Shown here: in pieces, positions 17,662 to 27,168 of the stretch
How positions within the stretch are numbered: position 1 is the first letter of the stretch
Layout of the letters: each line of letters begins with the position of its first letter
Translations under genes and position numbers: made by a program
Notes under the pieces: model-generated
What the model was told of the DNA's origin: nothing
What the model saw: only the letters and a program-made list of their open reading frames with translations
Databases searched by the model: none
Assembly: GCA_913045055.1 (NCBI GenBank)
Contig: CAJWPI010000002.1
Span: forward strand, 17,803 to 81,802
Source: an uncultured Gammaproteobacteria bacterium
GTDB taxonomy: Bacteria; Pseudomonadota; Gammaproteobacteria; Magnimaribacterales; Magnimaribacteraceae
DNA: 64,000 bases
Direction of reading: 5' to 3'

Positions 17662-18717
17662 ATGACTTATATAAAAAAACCCTTAAACCATCATCCTAAT
17701 CTAGAAATAAATGAGTTAGGCCTTACAAGGAGAGATTATGAAGGTCAGGTATCAAGTCTTTGTGCGGGATGCGGGCATGATTCTATTAGTGCAGCTATTA
17801 TAGAGGCTTGTTTTCAACTAAGTTTATCGTCTCACCAAATAGCAAAACTGTCCGGTATAGGCTGTTCTTCTAAAGCACCTGCATATTTTTTGAATCAGTC
17901 ACATGGTTTCAATTCTGTTCATGGCAGAATGCCTTCTATTGGAACGGGAGCCAACCTAGCCAATCATGAACTGCTTTATTTAGGTATTTCAGGGGATGGG
18001 GATAGCGCTTCAATAGGTATAGGTCAATTTGTACATGCGGCTAGAAGGCAACTTAACATGACCTATATCATAGAAAATAATGGAACCTATGGTCTTACAA
18101 AGGGGCAATTTTCTGCTACTAATGATAAAGAATCTAAAAGTAAATATGGAGAAGAAAATCTTTTTCCTTCCATAGATCTAGCGTCCTTAGCTATACAATT
18201 AGGGGCTGGTTTCGTAGCAAGAAGCTTTTCTGGAGATAAAGAGCAATTAGTTCCCCTTATCAAAGCAGCTTTTAAACAGAAAGGTTTTGCATTACTAGAT
18301 ATTCTTTCTCCATGCGTTACTTTCAACAACCATAATACGTCTACCAAAAGTTTTGATTATATAAGAGAGCATAATGAGGCCTTATCAAGGACTGACTTTG
18401 TTCCCCTCGGTAAAGAGATTAAAGTAGACTATCAACCAGGTTCAGAAATAGAAATTTCTTTACACGATGGGTCAAGGCTTCGTCTAGAAAAAACTTCTTC
18501 TGGATATGACCCTAGAAATCGAAAGATGGCTGTGAATGCTATTCAAGATAGCATTGAAAAAGGAAATGTCTTAACTGGATTGCTTTATATAAATGAAGAT
18601 TCTAATGATTTAAAAGAAATTCTTAACTTAACTGATACCCCTCTTAACAAACTTTCTGAAAAGGAGCTATGTCCAGGTAGTGAGAGCTTAAAGAAAATAA
18701 ATGAATCTTTAAGATAA
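17662..18717 (+). CDS. 2-oxoacid:ferredoxin oxidoreductase beta subunit (KorB-like, TPP-binding)
   Basis: A 351-aa TPP-binding subunit. The family cysteine region is CAGCGHDSISAAI and GIGCSSKAPAYF. The TPP/Mg motif is GDGDSASIGIGQFVHAARR followed by ENNGTYGLTKGQFS. It completes the catalytic unit with the gamma/alpha subunit seven nt upstream. It ends 10 nt from the convergent purC. Confidence 0.92.
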   Translation: MTYIKKPLNHHPNLEINELGLTRRDYEGQVSSLCAGCGHDSISAAIIEACFQLSLSSHQIAKLSGIGCSSKAPAYFLNQSHGFNSVHGRMPSIGTGANLANHELLYLGISGDGDSASIGIGQFVHAARRQLNMTYIIENNGTYGLTKGQFSATNDKESKSKYGEENLFPSIDLASLAIQLGAGFVARSFSGDKEQLVPLIKAAFKQKGFALLDILSPCVTFNNHNTSTKSFDYIREHNEALSRTDFVPLGKEIKVDYQPGSEIEISLHDGSRLRLEKTSSGYDPRNRKMAVNAIQDSIEKGNVLTGLLYINEDSNDLKEILNLTDTPLNKLSEKELCPGSESLKKINESLR

Positions 18718-18727
18718 GAAATAGGAA

Positions 18728-19444
18728 TTAAGTTATACCTAACCTTTCAGCAATTAGTTTATAGGACTCAACTACATCACCAAGATCTTGCCTAAACCTA
18801 TCCTTGTCTAATTTTTCTCTTGTTTCAGAATCCCAAACCCTGCAACCATCTGGGGTAAATTCATCTCCAAGAAGTAAATCACCTTTATAAGACCCAAATT
18901 CTAGTTTGTAATCAACTAATATCATTCCGGCATTAGCAAACAGTCTTTTTAAAATCTCGTTAACTTGAAAAGTTTTTTCTTTCATTTGAGTTATCTCATT
19001 TTCAGTAGCCCACTTAAAAGAGATTATATGGAAATCGTTAATCATAGGATCATGAAGGTCATCATCTTTGTAAAAGAATTCAAAGGTAGGAGGGTTTAGT
19101 TCTAATCCCTCTTTTAATCCCAAGCGCTTACAAATACTTCCAGCTGCTATGTTCCTCACGACACATTCCACAGGAATCATTTTAAGCTTCTTTACTAAAC
19201 TATCTGTTTCTGACAGCAGTTCGTTAAAATGGGTAGCGACACCTTGTTTCTCTAACTCCTGCATTATAAAAGCATTAAACTTATTATTAGTTTTGCCTTT
19301 ACCTTCTAGACTTTCTTTTTTTTCGCCATCAAAAGCAGAAGTATCATCTCTATAATGAAGGATATACAAATCTGGATCTGAAGTTTTGTATAGAGACTTA
19401 GCCTTACCAGAATTAACTAAATCACCTTTTTCTATTTTTGTCAT
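18728..19444 (-). CDS. purC: Phosphoribosylaminoimidazole-succinocarboxamide synthase
   Basis: A 238-aa SAICAR synthetase (E. coli 237). The start [20 protein letters not shown], the [17 protein letters not shown] segment and LVDYKLEFG are characteristic. It performs the ATP-dependent addition of aspartate to CAIR in purine synthesis. It is located after bamC and dapA, the same order as in E. coli. Confidence 0.97.
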   Translation of the reverse strand: MTKIEKGDLVNSGKAKSLYKTSDPDLYILHYRDDTSAFDGEKKESLEGKGKTNNKFNAFIMQELEKQGVATHFNELLSETDSLVKKLKMIPVECVVRNIAAGSICKRLGLKEGLELNPPTFEFFYKDDDLHDPMINDFHIISFKWATENEITQMKEKTFQVNEILKRLFANAGMILVDYKLEFGSYKGDLLLGDEFTPDGCRVWDSETREKLDKDRFRQDLGDVVESYKLIAERLGIT

Positions 19445-19455
19445 ATAAGTTTATT

Positions 19456-20454
19456 TTAAGATAAAGATTGATTAATTTGTGAAAGAAGTTCTCTTTCGTA
19501 AAGTAAAGATTCAGGATTATCACCTTCTACTTTCACGATGCATTTAGAACCCTCAACCATTACAAGGATTTTAAAATTTTGTTCCATATCAGATTTATTA
19601 AAATCTAAAAGTCGACCAAAGAAACCCTTTTCCTCTTTCTGGGAAAAAGTTACATAAAAGACTCCATTTTTTCTATCAAGGTCTTTAACGGAAATAACTG
19701 CTTCTTTTAAGGCTCTGTCTACAGCTGCCCAAGCTCTAGAAAACTCTAGATTCATTTCTATGTAACTAGCACCATTTAGATCTTGTTTTAAAATTGCTTT
19801 CTGACCTAAATTAAGATTAAGAGCTACTAATGAAGTCCCTTGAGAAGAAGATGATTGAGACAGAAAATTAAGGACAGCCCTGAGTACACTGTCTTCCAAA
19901 TTTTTCTCTGAATCTACCCTAACCCATGATTCTGCATCTGCTTGCTGAAGGTGAGATATAAAAACTTCAGAACTTGCTGATCTAATGCCGTGCTCTACTT
20001 TCACTCTGAATTTAGATACATTTCCCTCAAATTCTATCGGTCTTGTTTCAATTACACCTAAGTTAGGATCTTCTACTTCAATGCCATATTCACTGGCTGA
20101 CCAAAATTGCTTCATTAAAGGCCACACACTACTAGGAAGCGATTCAACATATAACCACCTTAGTTCACCTAGCTTGTGCAAGCGTATCTCATTACTAGAG
20201 CCAGAAGAAAAAAATTGTTCTGGAAGAGGCACTTCATAAACATTAGCATTAAAAGATTGATCTTCATCTTCAGGAACAGAGTAAAAATCAATAACTTGAC
20301 GAGCACTTTTGTCGGTTGGAATTTTGAGCGGATCTAGAGTTTCTTCTTTTAAATAATCATATTTATGATCTGTGAAAAGCCAGCTACAAGAAGAAAATAA
20401 AACAACTAAAAAAGTCAGAAAAAAACTTTTTAATAAAATTCTTAAAATAATCAT
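19456..20454 (-). CDS. bamC: Outer membrane assembly lipoprotein BamC
   Basis: A 332-aa protein (E. coli 344) with a lipoprotein signal ending in LFSSC. It has an unstructured N-terminal region (YLKEETLDPLKIP, the part that binds BamD in E. coli) and two helix-grip-like domains. Sequence identity to the family is weak by eye, but the dapA-bamC-purC placement, lipobox and length agree. The dapA stop is immediately adjacent. Confidence 0.88.
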   Translation of the reverse strand: MIILRILLKSFFLTFLVVLFSSCSWLFTDHKYDYLKEETLDPLKIPTDKSARQVIDFYSVPEDEDQSFNANVYEVPLPEQFFSSGSSNEIRLHKLGELRWLYVESLPSSVWPLMKQFWSASEYGIEVEDPNLGVIETRPIEFEGNVSKFRVKVEHGIRSASSEVFISHLQQADAESWVRVDSEKNLEDSVLRAVLNFLSQSSSSQGTSLVALNLNLGQKAILKQDLNGASYIEMNLEFSRAWAAVDRALKEAVISVKDLDRKNGVFYVTFSQKEEKGFFGRLLDFNKSDMEQNFKILVMVEGSKCIVKVEGDNPESLLYERELLSQINQSLS

Positions 20455-21342
20455 CTAGTCAAGTAATCCTAATTTAGCCAAAGTCTTTTCTATCTTATTG
20501 TGGAAGTCTTGATTTAAAACTGTTAAAGGCAATCGAATCCCCGCAGGGATTCTTCCTAATTTATTTAGTGCCCATTTTACAGGTATAGGGCTAGATTCTA
20601 TAAATAAATCTTCATATAGAATACTTAATTTTGAATCTACTTCTTTTGCTTCCTCTATAAGGCCTTTGTTAACCAGCTCAAAAATCTTGGACATCCTTTT
20701 TGGAACTATATTAGCACTTACTGATATTGTTCCGTGACCCCCTTTTATCAAAAATTCTGTAGATGTTGAATCATCTCCTGAATAGAGAAGAAAAGATTTA
20801 GTATTCAAAATATCTTTTAGCTCTTCTAATCTTTTTAAATCAGGTAATGCTTCTTTCAACCCAATTATATTTTTATGTTGAGCCAATTCAAAGACTGTCT
20901 CAGGTAACATATCACACCCAGTCCTAGAGGGGACATTGTAAAGAATCTGGGGTAAATCAACTTCATTGGCTATCTCTAAGTAATGGTCTATTAATCCATG
21001 TTGAGTGGGCTTATTATAGTAAGGAGTTACAAGAAGTGCTGCAGAGGCACCTGCCTGTTTAGCAGCTGCAGTTAAGTAAGTAGCTTCTTTTGTAGAATTA
21101 GCCCCTGTTCCAGCAATAATAGGTATTCTATTATTAGCATGCTCCACAGCCATTTCTATAATTTGTACATGTTCTGTAACGTTTACAGTAGCAGACTCTC
21201 CAGTAGTTCCCACTACCACTATCCCTGAAGTACCCGATTCTATATGCCAATCTATTAGGTTATTTAAATGCTGCCAACTTATACTGCCATCAACTTCCAT
21301 AGGAGTTACTAATGCTACGAGACAACCTTTCTGGTAAAACAT
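20455..21342 (-). CDS. dapA: 4-hydroxy-tetrahydrodipicolinate synthase
   Basis: A 295-aa TIM-barrel aldolase (E. coli 292). Visible are GTTGESATV, the catalytic Tyr in YNVPSRTGCD and the Schiff-base Lys in IIGLKEALPD. It condenses pyruvate and aspartate semialdehyde, the first committed step to lysine and diaminopimelate. It is divergent from bcp with an 82-bp gap that presumably holds both promoters. Confidence 0.96.
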   Translation of the reverse strand: MFYQKGCLVALVTPMEVDGSISWQHLNNLIDWHIESGTSGIVVVGTTGESATVNVTEHVQIIEMAVEHANNRIPIIAGTGANSTKEATYLTAAAKQAGASAALLVTPYYNKPTQHGLIDHYLEIANEVDLPQILYNVPSRTGCDMLPETVFELAQHKNIIGLKEALPDLKRLEELKDILNTKSFLLYSGDDSTSTEFLIKGGHGTISVSANIVPKRMSKIFELVNKGLIEEAKEVDSKLSILYEDLFIESSPIPVKWALNKLGRIPAGIRLPLTVLNQDFHNKIEKTLAKLGLLD

Positions 21343-21424
21343 GATTTTATTTTTTTAATTTTAAACTCTTTAATTTGGATAAATAACAACTACAATTTAA
21401 CATATTGAAGTAAAAGGAGAATAA

Positions 21425-21892
21425 ATGAAAGCACCAAAAGTAGGAACAAAGGCACCCATATTCAAGGGTGCATCCACGAGCAATAACACAGCTGATCTAT
21501 CAACTCTTAAAGGAAAGAAAGTTGTTCTTTATTTTTATCCAAAAGACAGCACTCCAGGTTGCACAACCGAAGGTCAAGATTTTAGAGATCTTTACAAAAA
21601 ATTCACTAAGGCGAATACAATAATCTTTGGTGTATCAAGGGACTCGTTGTTATCGCATGAGAAATTTAAAAAAAATCAATCTTTCCCTTTTGAATTGATT
21701 TCTGATCAGAATGAGAAAATATGTAAACAATATGATGTTATTAAAGAAAAGAATATGTATGGTAGAAAATATATGGGAATTGATCGCAGTACTTTCCTTA
21801 TCAATGAAAATGGCAAACTTATAAAAGAATGGAGAAAAGTTAAAGTAAAAGGCCACGCAGAAGAAGTCCTAAAAGAAGTAGAATCTAACTGA
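21425..21892 (+). CDS. bcp: Thioredoxin-dependent peroxiredoxin (Bcp/PrxQ)
   Basis: A 155-aa peroxiredoxin (E. coli Bcp 156). The peroxidatic Cys46 is in DSTPGCTTEGQDFRD. The usual resolving Cys five residues later is absent. The only other cysteine is in KICKQYD, about residue 99, so the mechanism may be 1-Cys or atypical 2-Cys. It is preceded by a good ribosome binding site (AAAGGAG). Neighbourhood bcp-perM-bepA next to dapA is conserved in gammaproteobacteria. Confidence 0.94.
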   Translation: MKAPKVGTKAPIFKGASTSNNTADLSTLKGKKVVLYFYPKDSTPGCTTEGQDFRDLYKKFTKANTIIFGVSRDSLLSHEKFKKNQSFPFELISDQNEKICKQYDVIKEKNMYGRKYMGIDRSTFLINENGKLIKEWRKVKVKGHAEEVLKEVESN

Positions 21893-21897
21893 ATAAC

Positions 21898-22950
21898 CTA
21901 AGTTAATTCATTTCTGGGCCAAGAATTTATTATAGCTTTAACAAATGTAGCTAGAGGTATAGCAAAAAACATTCCCCAAAAACCCCATAATCCACCAAAA
22001 AATAAAACAGCTACTATAATAAGTACGGGATGCAATTTATTCCTTACAGAAAATAAAAGAGGTACTAAAAGATTTCCATCTAATGCTTGAATTGTTAGAT
22101 ATAAAGCCAAGAGCCAATAAAATTCGGTTGATAAACCCCATTCATATATTCCAACCAAAAGAACAGGTATTGTGACTAATATAGCTCCAAAAAAAGGAAT
22201 TATCACTGAAAGACCAACTAATATTGATAGAAGAATTGAATAAGGTAATGCCAGGTAAGAGAAAACTAAGTAACTAACACCGCCTACTATTAACATTTCT
22301 ATTAACTTGCCAGTTACATAATTGAATAATTGCTCATTCATTTCATTAAAAATTGAATCCATAAGCTTTCTTTCTTTAGGCAAGAAAGAAGTGAGTAAAG
22401 GGAGTAGAATCTTTTTATCTTTAACAAAGAAAAAGACCATAATTGGAATAAGTATGGCATAAAGAAGTGCGTTAAAAGCAAACGAGATAGTGCTTGCTAT
22501 CTGTCCAAGAGCTCCTGAAAGTAAAGTATTTATCTGAGATGAAAGATTTGCTAATAAACTTCTAACTTCTTCCTCAGAAAAGATGTCTGGATAAGATTGT
22601 GTCAGTGATGATAGATTTTCCTGGAAGGTAGTAAAAATGTTGGGTAAGGTCTGTAGTAGAGAATTTATTTGAGAAACAATAGAGGGTAGGATTAATATCA
22701 TACTTGCATAAAGCCCAAAAAAGATTATTAAACTCAAAGCAAGAGATAACCACCTACTAAGACGAAAAGACTCAAGACTTACAACTAAACCGTTTAATAA
22801 GAAGGCAATTACTAAGCTTATTAAGATCGGAAGAAGAATATTTCCAAAAAGAATTAAACAAACAGCTGTTATAAAAATTAAAAGAGCAAAATAAACAGTC
22901 TCTTGGGTAAAAAAGAATCGATCTATAAAATTTTTTATTAAATCCTTCAT
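21898..22950 (-). CDS. perM: AI-2E family transporter (PerM-like permease)
   Basis: A 350-aa membrane protein (E. coli PerM 353) with about eight hydrophobic segments. It has the family C-terminal region (LVGLSVIIPFFGAILVTIPV, then DGNLLVPLLFSVRNKLHPV and FGGLWGFWGMFFAIPLATFVK). The family exports small molecules or ions in exchange for cations; the substrate here is unknown. Divergent from bepA, as in E. coli. Confidence 0.88.
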   Translation of the reverse strand: MKDLIKNFIDRFFFTQETVYFALLIFITAVCLILFGNILLPILISLVIAFLLNGLVVSLESFRLSRWLSLALSLIIFFGLYASMILILPSIVSQINSLLQTLPNIFTTFQENLSSLTQSYPDIFSEEEVRSLLANLSSQINTLLSGALGQIASTISFAFNALLYAILIPIMVFFFVKDKKILLPLLTSFLPKERKLMDSIFNEMNEQLFNYVTGKLIEMLIVGGVSYLVFSYLALPYSILLSILVGLSVIIPFFGAILVTIPVLLVGIYEWGLSTEFYWLLALYLTIQALDGNLLVPLLFSVRNKLHPVLIIVAVLFFGGLWGFWGMFFAIPLATFVKAIINSWPRNELT

Positions 22951-23029
22951 TAATATTCAATGGAACTGCTTTAAAGATTATTGGTCCAAAGATTTATTTT
23001 TCTATATATTTCTACATAATTATAACCCT

Positions 23030-24490
23030 ATGAGCAAAAATAAAGTTTTATTTTATTCAATCAAAAGAATTGGGCTTTATTTGCTGCTTGCTTGCTTCTC
23101 AATGTCGTCTACTTCTGAAGAAGAGTATTTACCAGAACTAGGTGACACTTCATCTTCTGCTATCTCGTTGGCATCAGAATATGAACTAGGGAGACTGTGG
23201 ATAGCACAATTAAGAAGATCAACCCCTGAACTGAATGATCCAATTGCACAAGATTATTTAGAACACCTTATCTATCGATTATCAGAGTATAGCCAACTCC
23301 AAGATAAAAGGTTAGAAATTGTTCTAATAGACCAAAAAAACATAAACGCTTTTGCAGCTCCTGGAGGAATAATAGGAGTTGCTGCAGGATTAATTTTTCA
23401 TGCAGAAACAGAAGGGCAACTTGTGTCGGTACTTTCACATGAATTAGCTCATCTAAGCCAAAGACATTTTGCTAGAAGAATTCAAAGACAAGAGGACAGG
23501 GGTTTAGCTAATGCTCTTATCATACTTGCAAGTATAGCTGTAGCTGCAGCAAGCACACCTGAAGCAGCTTTGGCAGGTCAACAAGTATTAGCTCAACAAG
23601 CCTTATCATATAGTAGAAGCAATGAGCAAGAAGCTGATCGCATAGGTTTCTTAAACCTAGTAAGCGCAGGTTACAATCCTCAAAGTATGCCTAGAATGTT
23701 TGAGAAACTTCAATCTTTAAACAGAATGAGTGGTTCTACTGAACTGGAATTTTTAAGATCACATCCACTAACAAAAAAACGGATAAGTGATTCAAAAATT
23801 AGAGCTAATGAGATAAAAGGTTCTAATTACAAAGACAGTCTTGAATATCATTTAGTTAGAACTAGAACCTTAGTCCATTTTTCTAAACTTCCTCGTCAAG
23901 CTGTTGCTCTGCTGAAACAAAATTTAAGAAAAGCAAAGACAAAAAGAGAAAAAATCATAGCTGGTTACGGATTAGCACTAGCTCTTTCAAAAGATAATAA
24001 GCATGGTGACGCTCTGGAAATGGCAAGAGAAAATCTAAATCTTGATCCAGAAAACCTTATGCTTCAAACAGCTTTGTTGGAAGTGCACATAAATGCAAGA
24101 AATAATCTGGAGGCTACTGCCCTTGGTAAACAACTCCTAGAAATTAACCCTAATAATTACCCTCTTTCTATGTTATATGCTAGAGCTTTATTAAACCAAT
24201 CTGATTTTGAAAAATCAGAAGAGATCTTAAAAAAACTTTCATTAAGAAGAAAATCAGACCCTCAGGTTTGGTATTGGTTAGCAGAAGTACAGGGGCTTTC
24301 TAAAAATATATTAGGTCTTCATCAATCTAGATCAGAATATTTCTATGTTACAGGGAATTATAACCAAGCAATTCAGCACCTTAGGTATGCTCTAGAGCTT
24401 GCTGGGAATAACTTCCAGCTAAATGAAAGCCTAAGGACAAAAATTGAAAATATACATTTAACCGTAGAAGCTCTAAAAGAATTAACTTAG
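23030..24490 (+). CDS. bepA: Beta-barrel assembly-enhancing protease BepA (M48 + TPR)
   Basis: A 486-aa protein (E. coli 487). An N-terminal signal-like segment is followed by the M48 zinc metalloprotease domain with HELAHLSQRH (about residue 137) and the third zinc ligand in EQEADRIG. C-terminal TPR repeats cover about residues 280-480. It degrades or rescues stalled outer-membrane proteins such as LptD in the periplasm. This fits the Bam genes in the window. Confidence 0.94.
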   Translation: MSKNKVLFYSIKRIGLYLLLACFSMSSTSEEEYLPELGDTSSSAISLASEYELGRLWIAQLRRSTPELNDPIAQDYLEHLIYRLSEYSQLQDKRLEIVLIDQKNINAFAAPGGIIGVAAGLIFHAETEGQLVSVLSHELAHLSQRHFARRIQRQEDRGLANALIILASIAVAAASTPEAALAGQQVLAQQALSYSRSNEQEADRIGFLNLVSAGYNPQSMPRMFEKLQSLNRMSGSTELEFLRSHPLTKKRISDSKIRANEIKGSNYKDSLEYHLVRTRTLVHFSKLPRQAVALLKQNLRKAKTKREKIIAGYGLALALSKDNKHGDALEMARENLNLDPENLMLQTALLEVHINARNNLEATALGKQLLEINPNNYPLSMLYARALLNQSDFEKSEEILKKLSLRRKSDPQVWYWLAEVQGLSKNILGLHQSRSEYFYVTGNYNQAIQHLRYALELAGNNFQLNESLRTKIENIHLTVEALKELT

Positions 24491-24491
24491 G

Positions 24492-24833
24492 TTAACCTGG
24501 GGGCCAAGAAAGTTTTCGACCCGAAATAAGGTGTATATGTAGATGAAAAACAGTTTGTTGAGCTCCCTCCCCATTATTTATAACCAGCCTAAATGTATCT
24601 TCTAACCCCAATTTCCTAGCTACCTCACCAGCTACCAAGAGCAAATGTCCCAGTAACTCCTCATCTTCTTTAGTGGAATCAGAAACTTTTTCTATTCTCT
24701 TTTTTGGAATGATTAATAGATGAGTAGGTGCTACAGGATTAATATCTTTAAAAACCAAGCTTATATCATCTTCATAAACAATATCTGCTGGTAATTCCTT
24801 ATCTATAATCTTTTGAAAAATTGTATCAGTCAT
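24492..24833 (-). CDS. hinT: HIT family nucleotide hydrolase (HinT-like)
   Basis: A 113-aa protein with the histidine triad HLHIHLISG near the C-terminus and the family start TIFQKIIDKELPADIVYED. HinT enzymes hydrolyse aminoacyl- or phosphoramidate-AMP. Its ATG overlaps the stop of the upstream SDR gene by one base (TAATG). It ends 2 nt from the convergent bepA. Confidence 0.93.
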   Translation of the reverse strand: MTDTIFQKIIDKELPADIVYEDDISLVFKDINPVAPTHLLIIPKKRIEKVSDSTKEDEELLGHLLLVAGEVARKLGLEDTFRLVINNGEGAQQTVFHLHIHLISGRKLSWPPG

Positions 24834-25591
24834 TATTCAGCAATAACTCCTCCATCCACTGATATAGAGTCTCCAGTAGTGAAAGAAGACTCATCTGAAC
24901 ACAAAAAGAGAACTGATGAAACCACCTCTTCAGGTTCGCCTACCCTGTTCATAGGGTGAGAAGCTGAGAAATCAGCTAGTTGCTGTTTAGGGTCTTCTGC
25001 TGCTTCTAAATAACGTTGCATCATGGGAGTATTTATCGCACCAGGTTGCACAGCATTACATCTGATATCATAACCCATTTCAGCACAATGAAGAGCTACC
25101 GTTCGTGTTACTACTAAAACCCCTGCTTTACTATAGTTATAAGAAAGAACAAATGGTTGGGGGCTAGTTGCCAAAGATGATGAAAAGTTGACTATAGAAC
25201 CTCCGTTCTTTTTCATTGCCTTAACAGCAAATCTGCAACCTAAAAAAACCGATGTACCATTTATGGCATGTACTCTGTCCCAGTGTTCAACCGTTTCATC
25301 TTCAATAGTAGCGGGTTCGCTTATTCCAGCAGCATTGACTACACTAGTTATTTGATGAAATCTTTCTCCTAGATGACTTTCTAAAGCATTCCAGTCCTCT
25401 TCTTTTGTTACATCTACTTTAAAAAACTCACAGGACTCACCTATTTCATCTGCTACCCTTTTTCCTCCTTCTTCATCAATATCTATTGATATAACTGATC
25501 CACCTTCTGAGGTAAAACCTTTTGCTGTAGCAGCTCCCATTCCAGAAGCTCCTCCTGAAATAACTGCTAACTTTCCTTCAAATCTTTTCAT
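24833..25591 (-). CDS. SDR family oxidoreductase (1 of 3 in this operon)
   Basis: A 252-aa classical short-chain dehydrogenase. The NAD(P) site is SGGASGMG, the catalytic pair is YNYSK with upstream NFSSS, and the C-terminus is TGDSISVDGGVIAE. It belongs to a minus-strand operon of a Rieske oxygenase followed by three SDR genes and hinT. Likely oxidises alcohols produced by the oxygenase; the substrate is unknown. Confidence 0.9.
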   Translation of the reverse strand: MKRFEGKLAVISGGASGMGAATAKGFTSEGGSVISIDIDEEGGKRVADEIGESCEFFKVDVTKEEDWNALESHLGERFHQITSVVNAAGISEPATIEDETVEHWDRVHAINGTSVFLGCRFAVKAMKKNGGSIVNFSSSLATSPQPFVLSYNYSKAGVLVVTRTVALHCAEMGYDIRCNAVQPGAINTPMMQRYLEAAEDPKQQLADFSASHPMNRVGEPEEVVSSVLFLCSDESSFTTGDSISVDGGVIAE

Positions 25592-25615
25592 AATTTTCTC
25601 CCTAATAAATCATAA

Positions 25616-26377
25616 CTAATCAGCCCCTCTGCCACCATCAACTATTAACTCTGTTCCAGTAACAAAAGAAGACTCTTCCGATACTAAATACAATATAGCA
25701 TTAGCTATATCATTAGTATTTCCTAATCTCTTGAGAGGCGTCTCTTCAGTCAAGAATTCCTTCACTGATTCATCTTCACCATAACTTCCTATAAGCATTT
25801 CAGTCCAGATAACCCCAGGTACCATTGTGTTAATTCTTATATTCCTACCATTCATGGAAGCTTCTAAGGCAGCAGATCTTGTCATGCCGCAAATAGCGCC
25901 TTTTGTAGAACAGTATGCTGATGCATCAGGAAGTCCAACCACTCCCATAAGCGAAGATACGTTTACTATAGCTCCTCCTCCCTTTTCATCCATGACAGGC
26001 ATGCAATATTTCATGCCTAAGAATGTACTTTCAACGTTAGTTGAAACTAATAAATTAAATTCTTCAACTGTTGTATCTTCAAGAGATTTGATAAAGAAAG
26101 CTCCAGCATTATTTACTAGAATGTCCAATCGATTAAAATTTTCTTTAGTAAGATTAATGCAGCTCTGCCAATCATTTTCAGAACAAACATCTTGTTTAAA
26201 GAAAATCGCTTCACCTCCTGAATCTTTTATAGCTTTAACTGTCTTCTCACCTCTGGCTTCATTCCTTCCTGTAGCTATAATTTTAGCACCAGCAAGGGCT
26301 AGAACTTCACAACAAGTTCTACCAATCCCCGAGGTAGCCCCAGTTACAATTGCAACTTTATTTGATAAATCAGTCAT
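25616..26377 (-). CDS. SDR family oxidoreductase (2 of 3)
   Basis: A 253-aa classical SDR with VTGATSGIGRT, NNAGAFF, catalytic YCSTKGA and VTGTELIVDGG. It overlaps the upstream SDR gene by 8 nt and is followed 24 nt later by the third SDR. The three enzymes are related but not near-identical, which suggests old duplications with divergent substrates. Confidence 0.9.
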   Translation of the reverse strand: MTDLSNKVAIVTGATSGIGRTCCEVLALAGAKIIATGRNEARGEKTVKAIKDSGGEAIFFKQDVCSENDWQSCINLTKENFNRLDILVNNAGAFFIKSLEDTTVEEFNLLVSTNVESTFLGMKYCMPVMDEKGGGAIVNVSSLMGVVGLPDASAYCSTKGAICGMTRSAALEASMNGRNIRINTMVPGVIWTEMLIGSYGEDESVKEFLTEETPLKRLGNTNDIANAILYLVSEESSFVTGTELIVDGGRGAD

Positions 26378-27164
26378 TTAAAGTGGTTCCTGATAAAGCT
26401 ACTCGCATTCCACCATCAACTGTTAATTCAGCTCCAGTCATAAATTCTGATGCATCCGAAAGTAAATATATTACTGCACTAGCTACATCTTCTGGTTTAC
26501 CTAACCTGCCTAAAGGTATTGATTTTCTTACATCTTCCCAAAGCTCTTTATCATCCCCTGCTCTTTCTATTTGCATGGGTGTCATAATTACTCCTGGATG
26601 TACACTATTAATTCTTATAAATTCTCTTTTTGCACCTATTTCTAGAGCTACAGCCTTGGTTAACATTCTTACACCTCCCTTACTAGCGCTGTAAGCAGTG
26701 CAATTCAATGTACCGGTTTGACCAGAAATGGAGGAGATATTAACGATGCTACCTTTAGCGCCATTTTTAGCCCTCATCATTTCTACTGATAATTTTGTAC
26801 CAATGAACGTACCTGTTAAGTTTATGCGTTGAGTTTCTCTAAATTCTTCAAGACTCATTTCTTCGATTGTTTTAAGGTTTACTATCCCTGCATTATTTAC
26901 TAATCCATGTATGGACCCTTCTTTTTCTTCAATATCAGACATAACTCTTTTCCAGTCTTCTTCAGAAGATATATCTAAAATATTGGTTCTAATTGATTTA
27001 TTTGCGTTCTCTGACCATTCACTTTCAGATTCTTTTAGCAGTTCATTGTTTATGTCAGTTGCTATGACCTTGGCACCTTCAAGAAGAATTTTTGAGACAC
27101 ATCCTTTACCTATACCTCTTGCAGCTCCAGTAACGAGAATAACTTTATTATCAAGTTTTCCCAT
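26370..27164 (-). CDS. SDR family oxidoreductase (3 of 3, first after the Rieske gene)
   Basis: A 264-aa classical SDR with VTGAARGIGKG, NNAGIVN, catalytic YSASKGG and MTGAELTVDGG. It starts 4 nt after the Rieske oxygenase stop, so it is co-transcribed with it. It probably acts on that enzyme's product or on an intermediate of the same route. Confidence 0.9.
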   Translation of the reverse strand: MGKLDNKVILVTGAARGIGKGCVSKILLEGAKVIATDINNELLKESESEWSENANKSIRTNILDISSEEDWKRVMSDIEEKEGSIHGLVNNAGIVNLKTIEEMSLEEFRETQRINLTGTFIGTKLSVEMMRAKNGAKGSIVNISSISGQTGTLNCTAYSASKGGVRMLTKAVALEIGAKREFIRINSVHPGVIMTPMQIERAGDDKELWEDVRKSIPLGRLGKPEDVASAVIYLLSDASEFMTGAELTVDGGMRVALSGTTLND

Positions 27165-27168
27165 GTAC

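Noticed and set aside
24480-24500. Rho-independent terminator between bepA and hinT
   Set aside because: The GGTTAACC palindrome has no loop or T-run and overlaps the stop codons.
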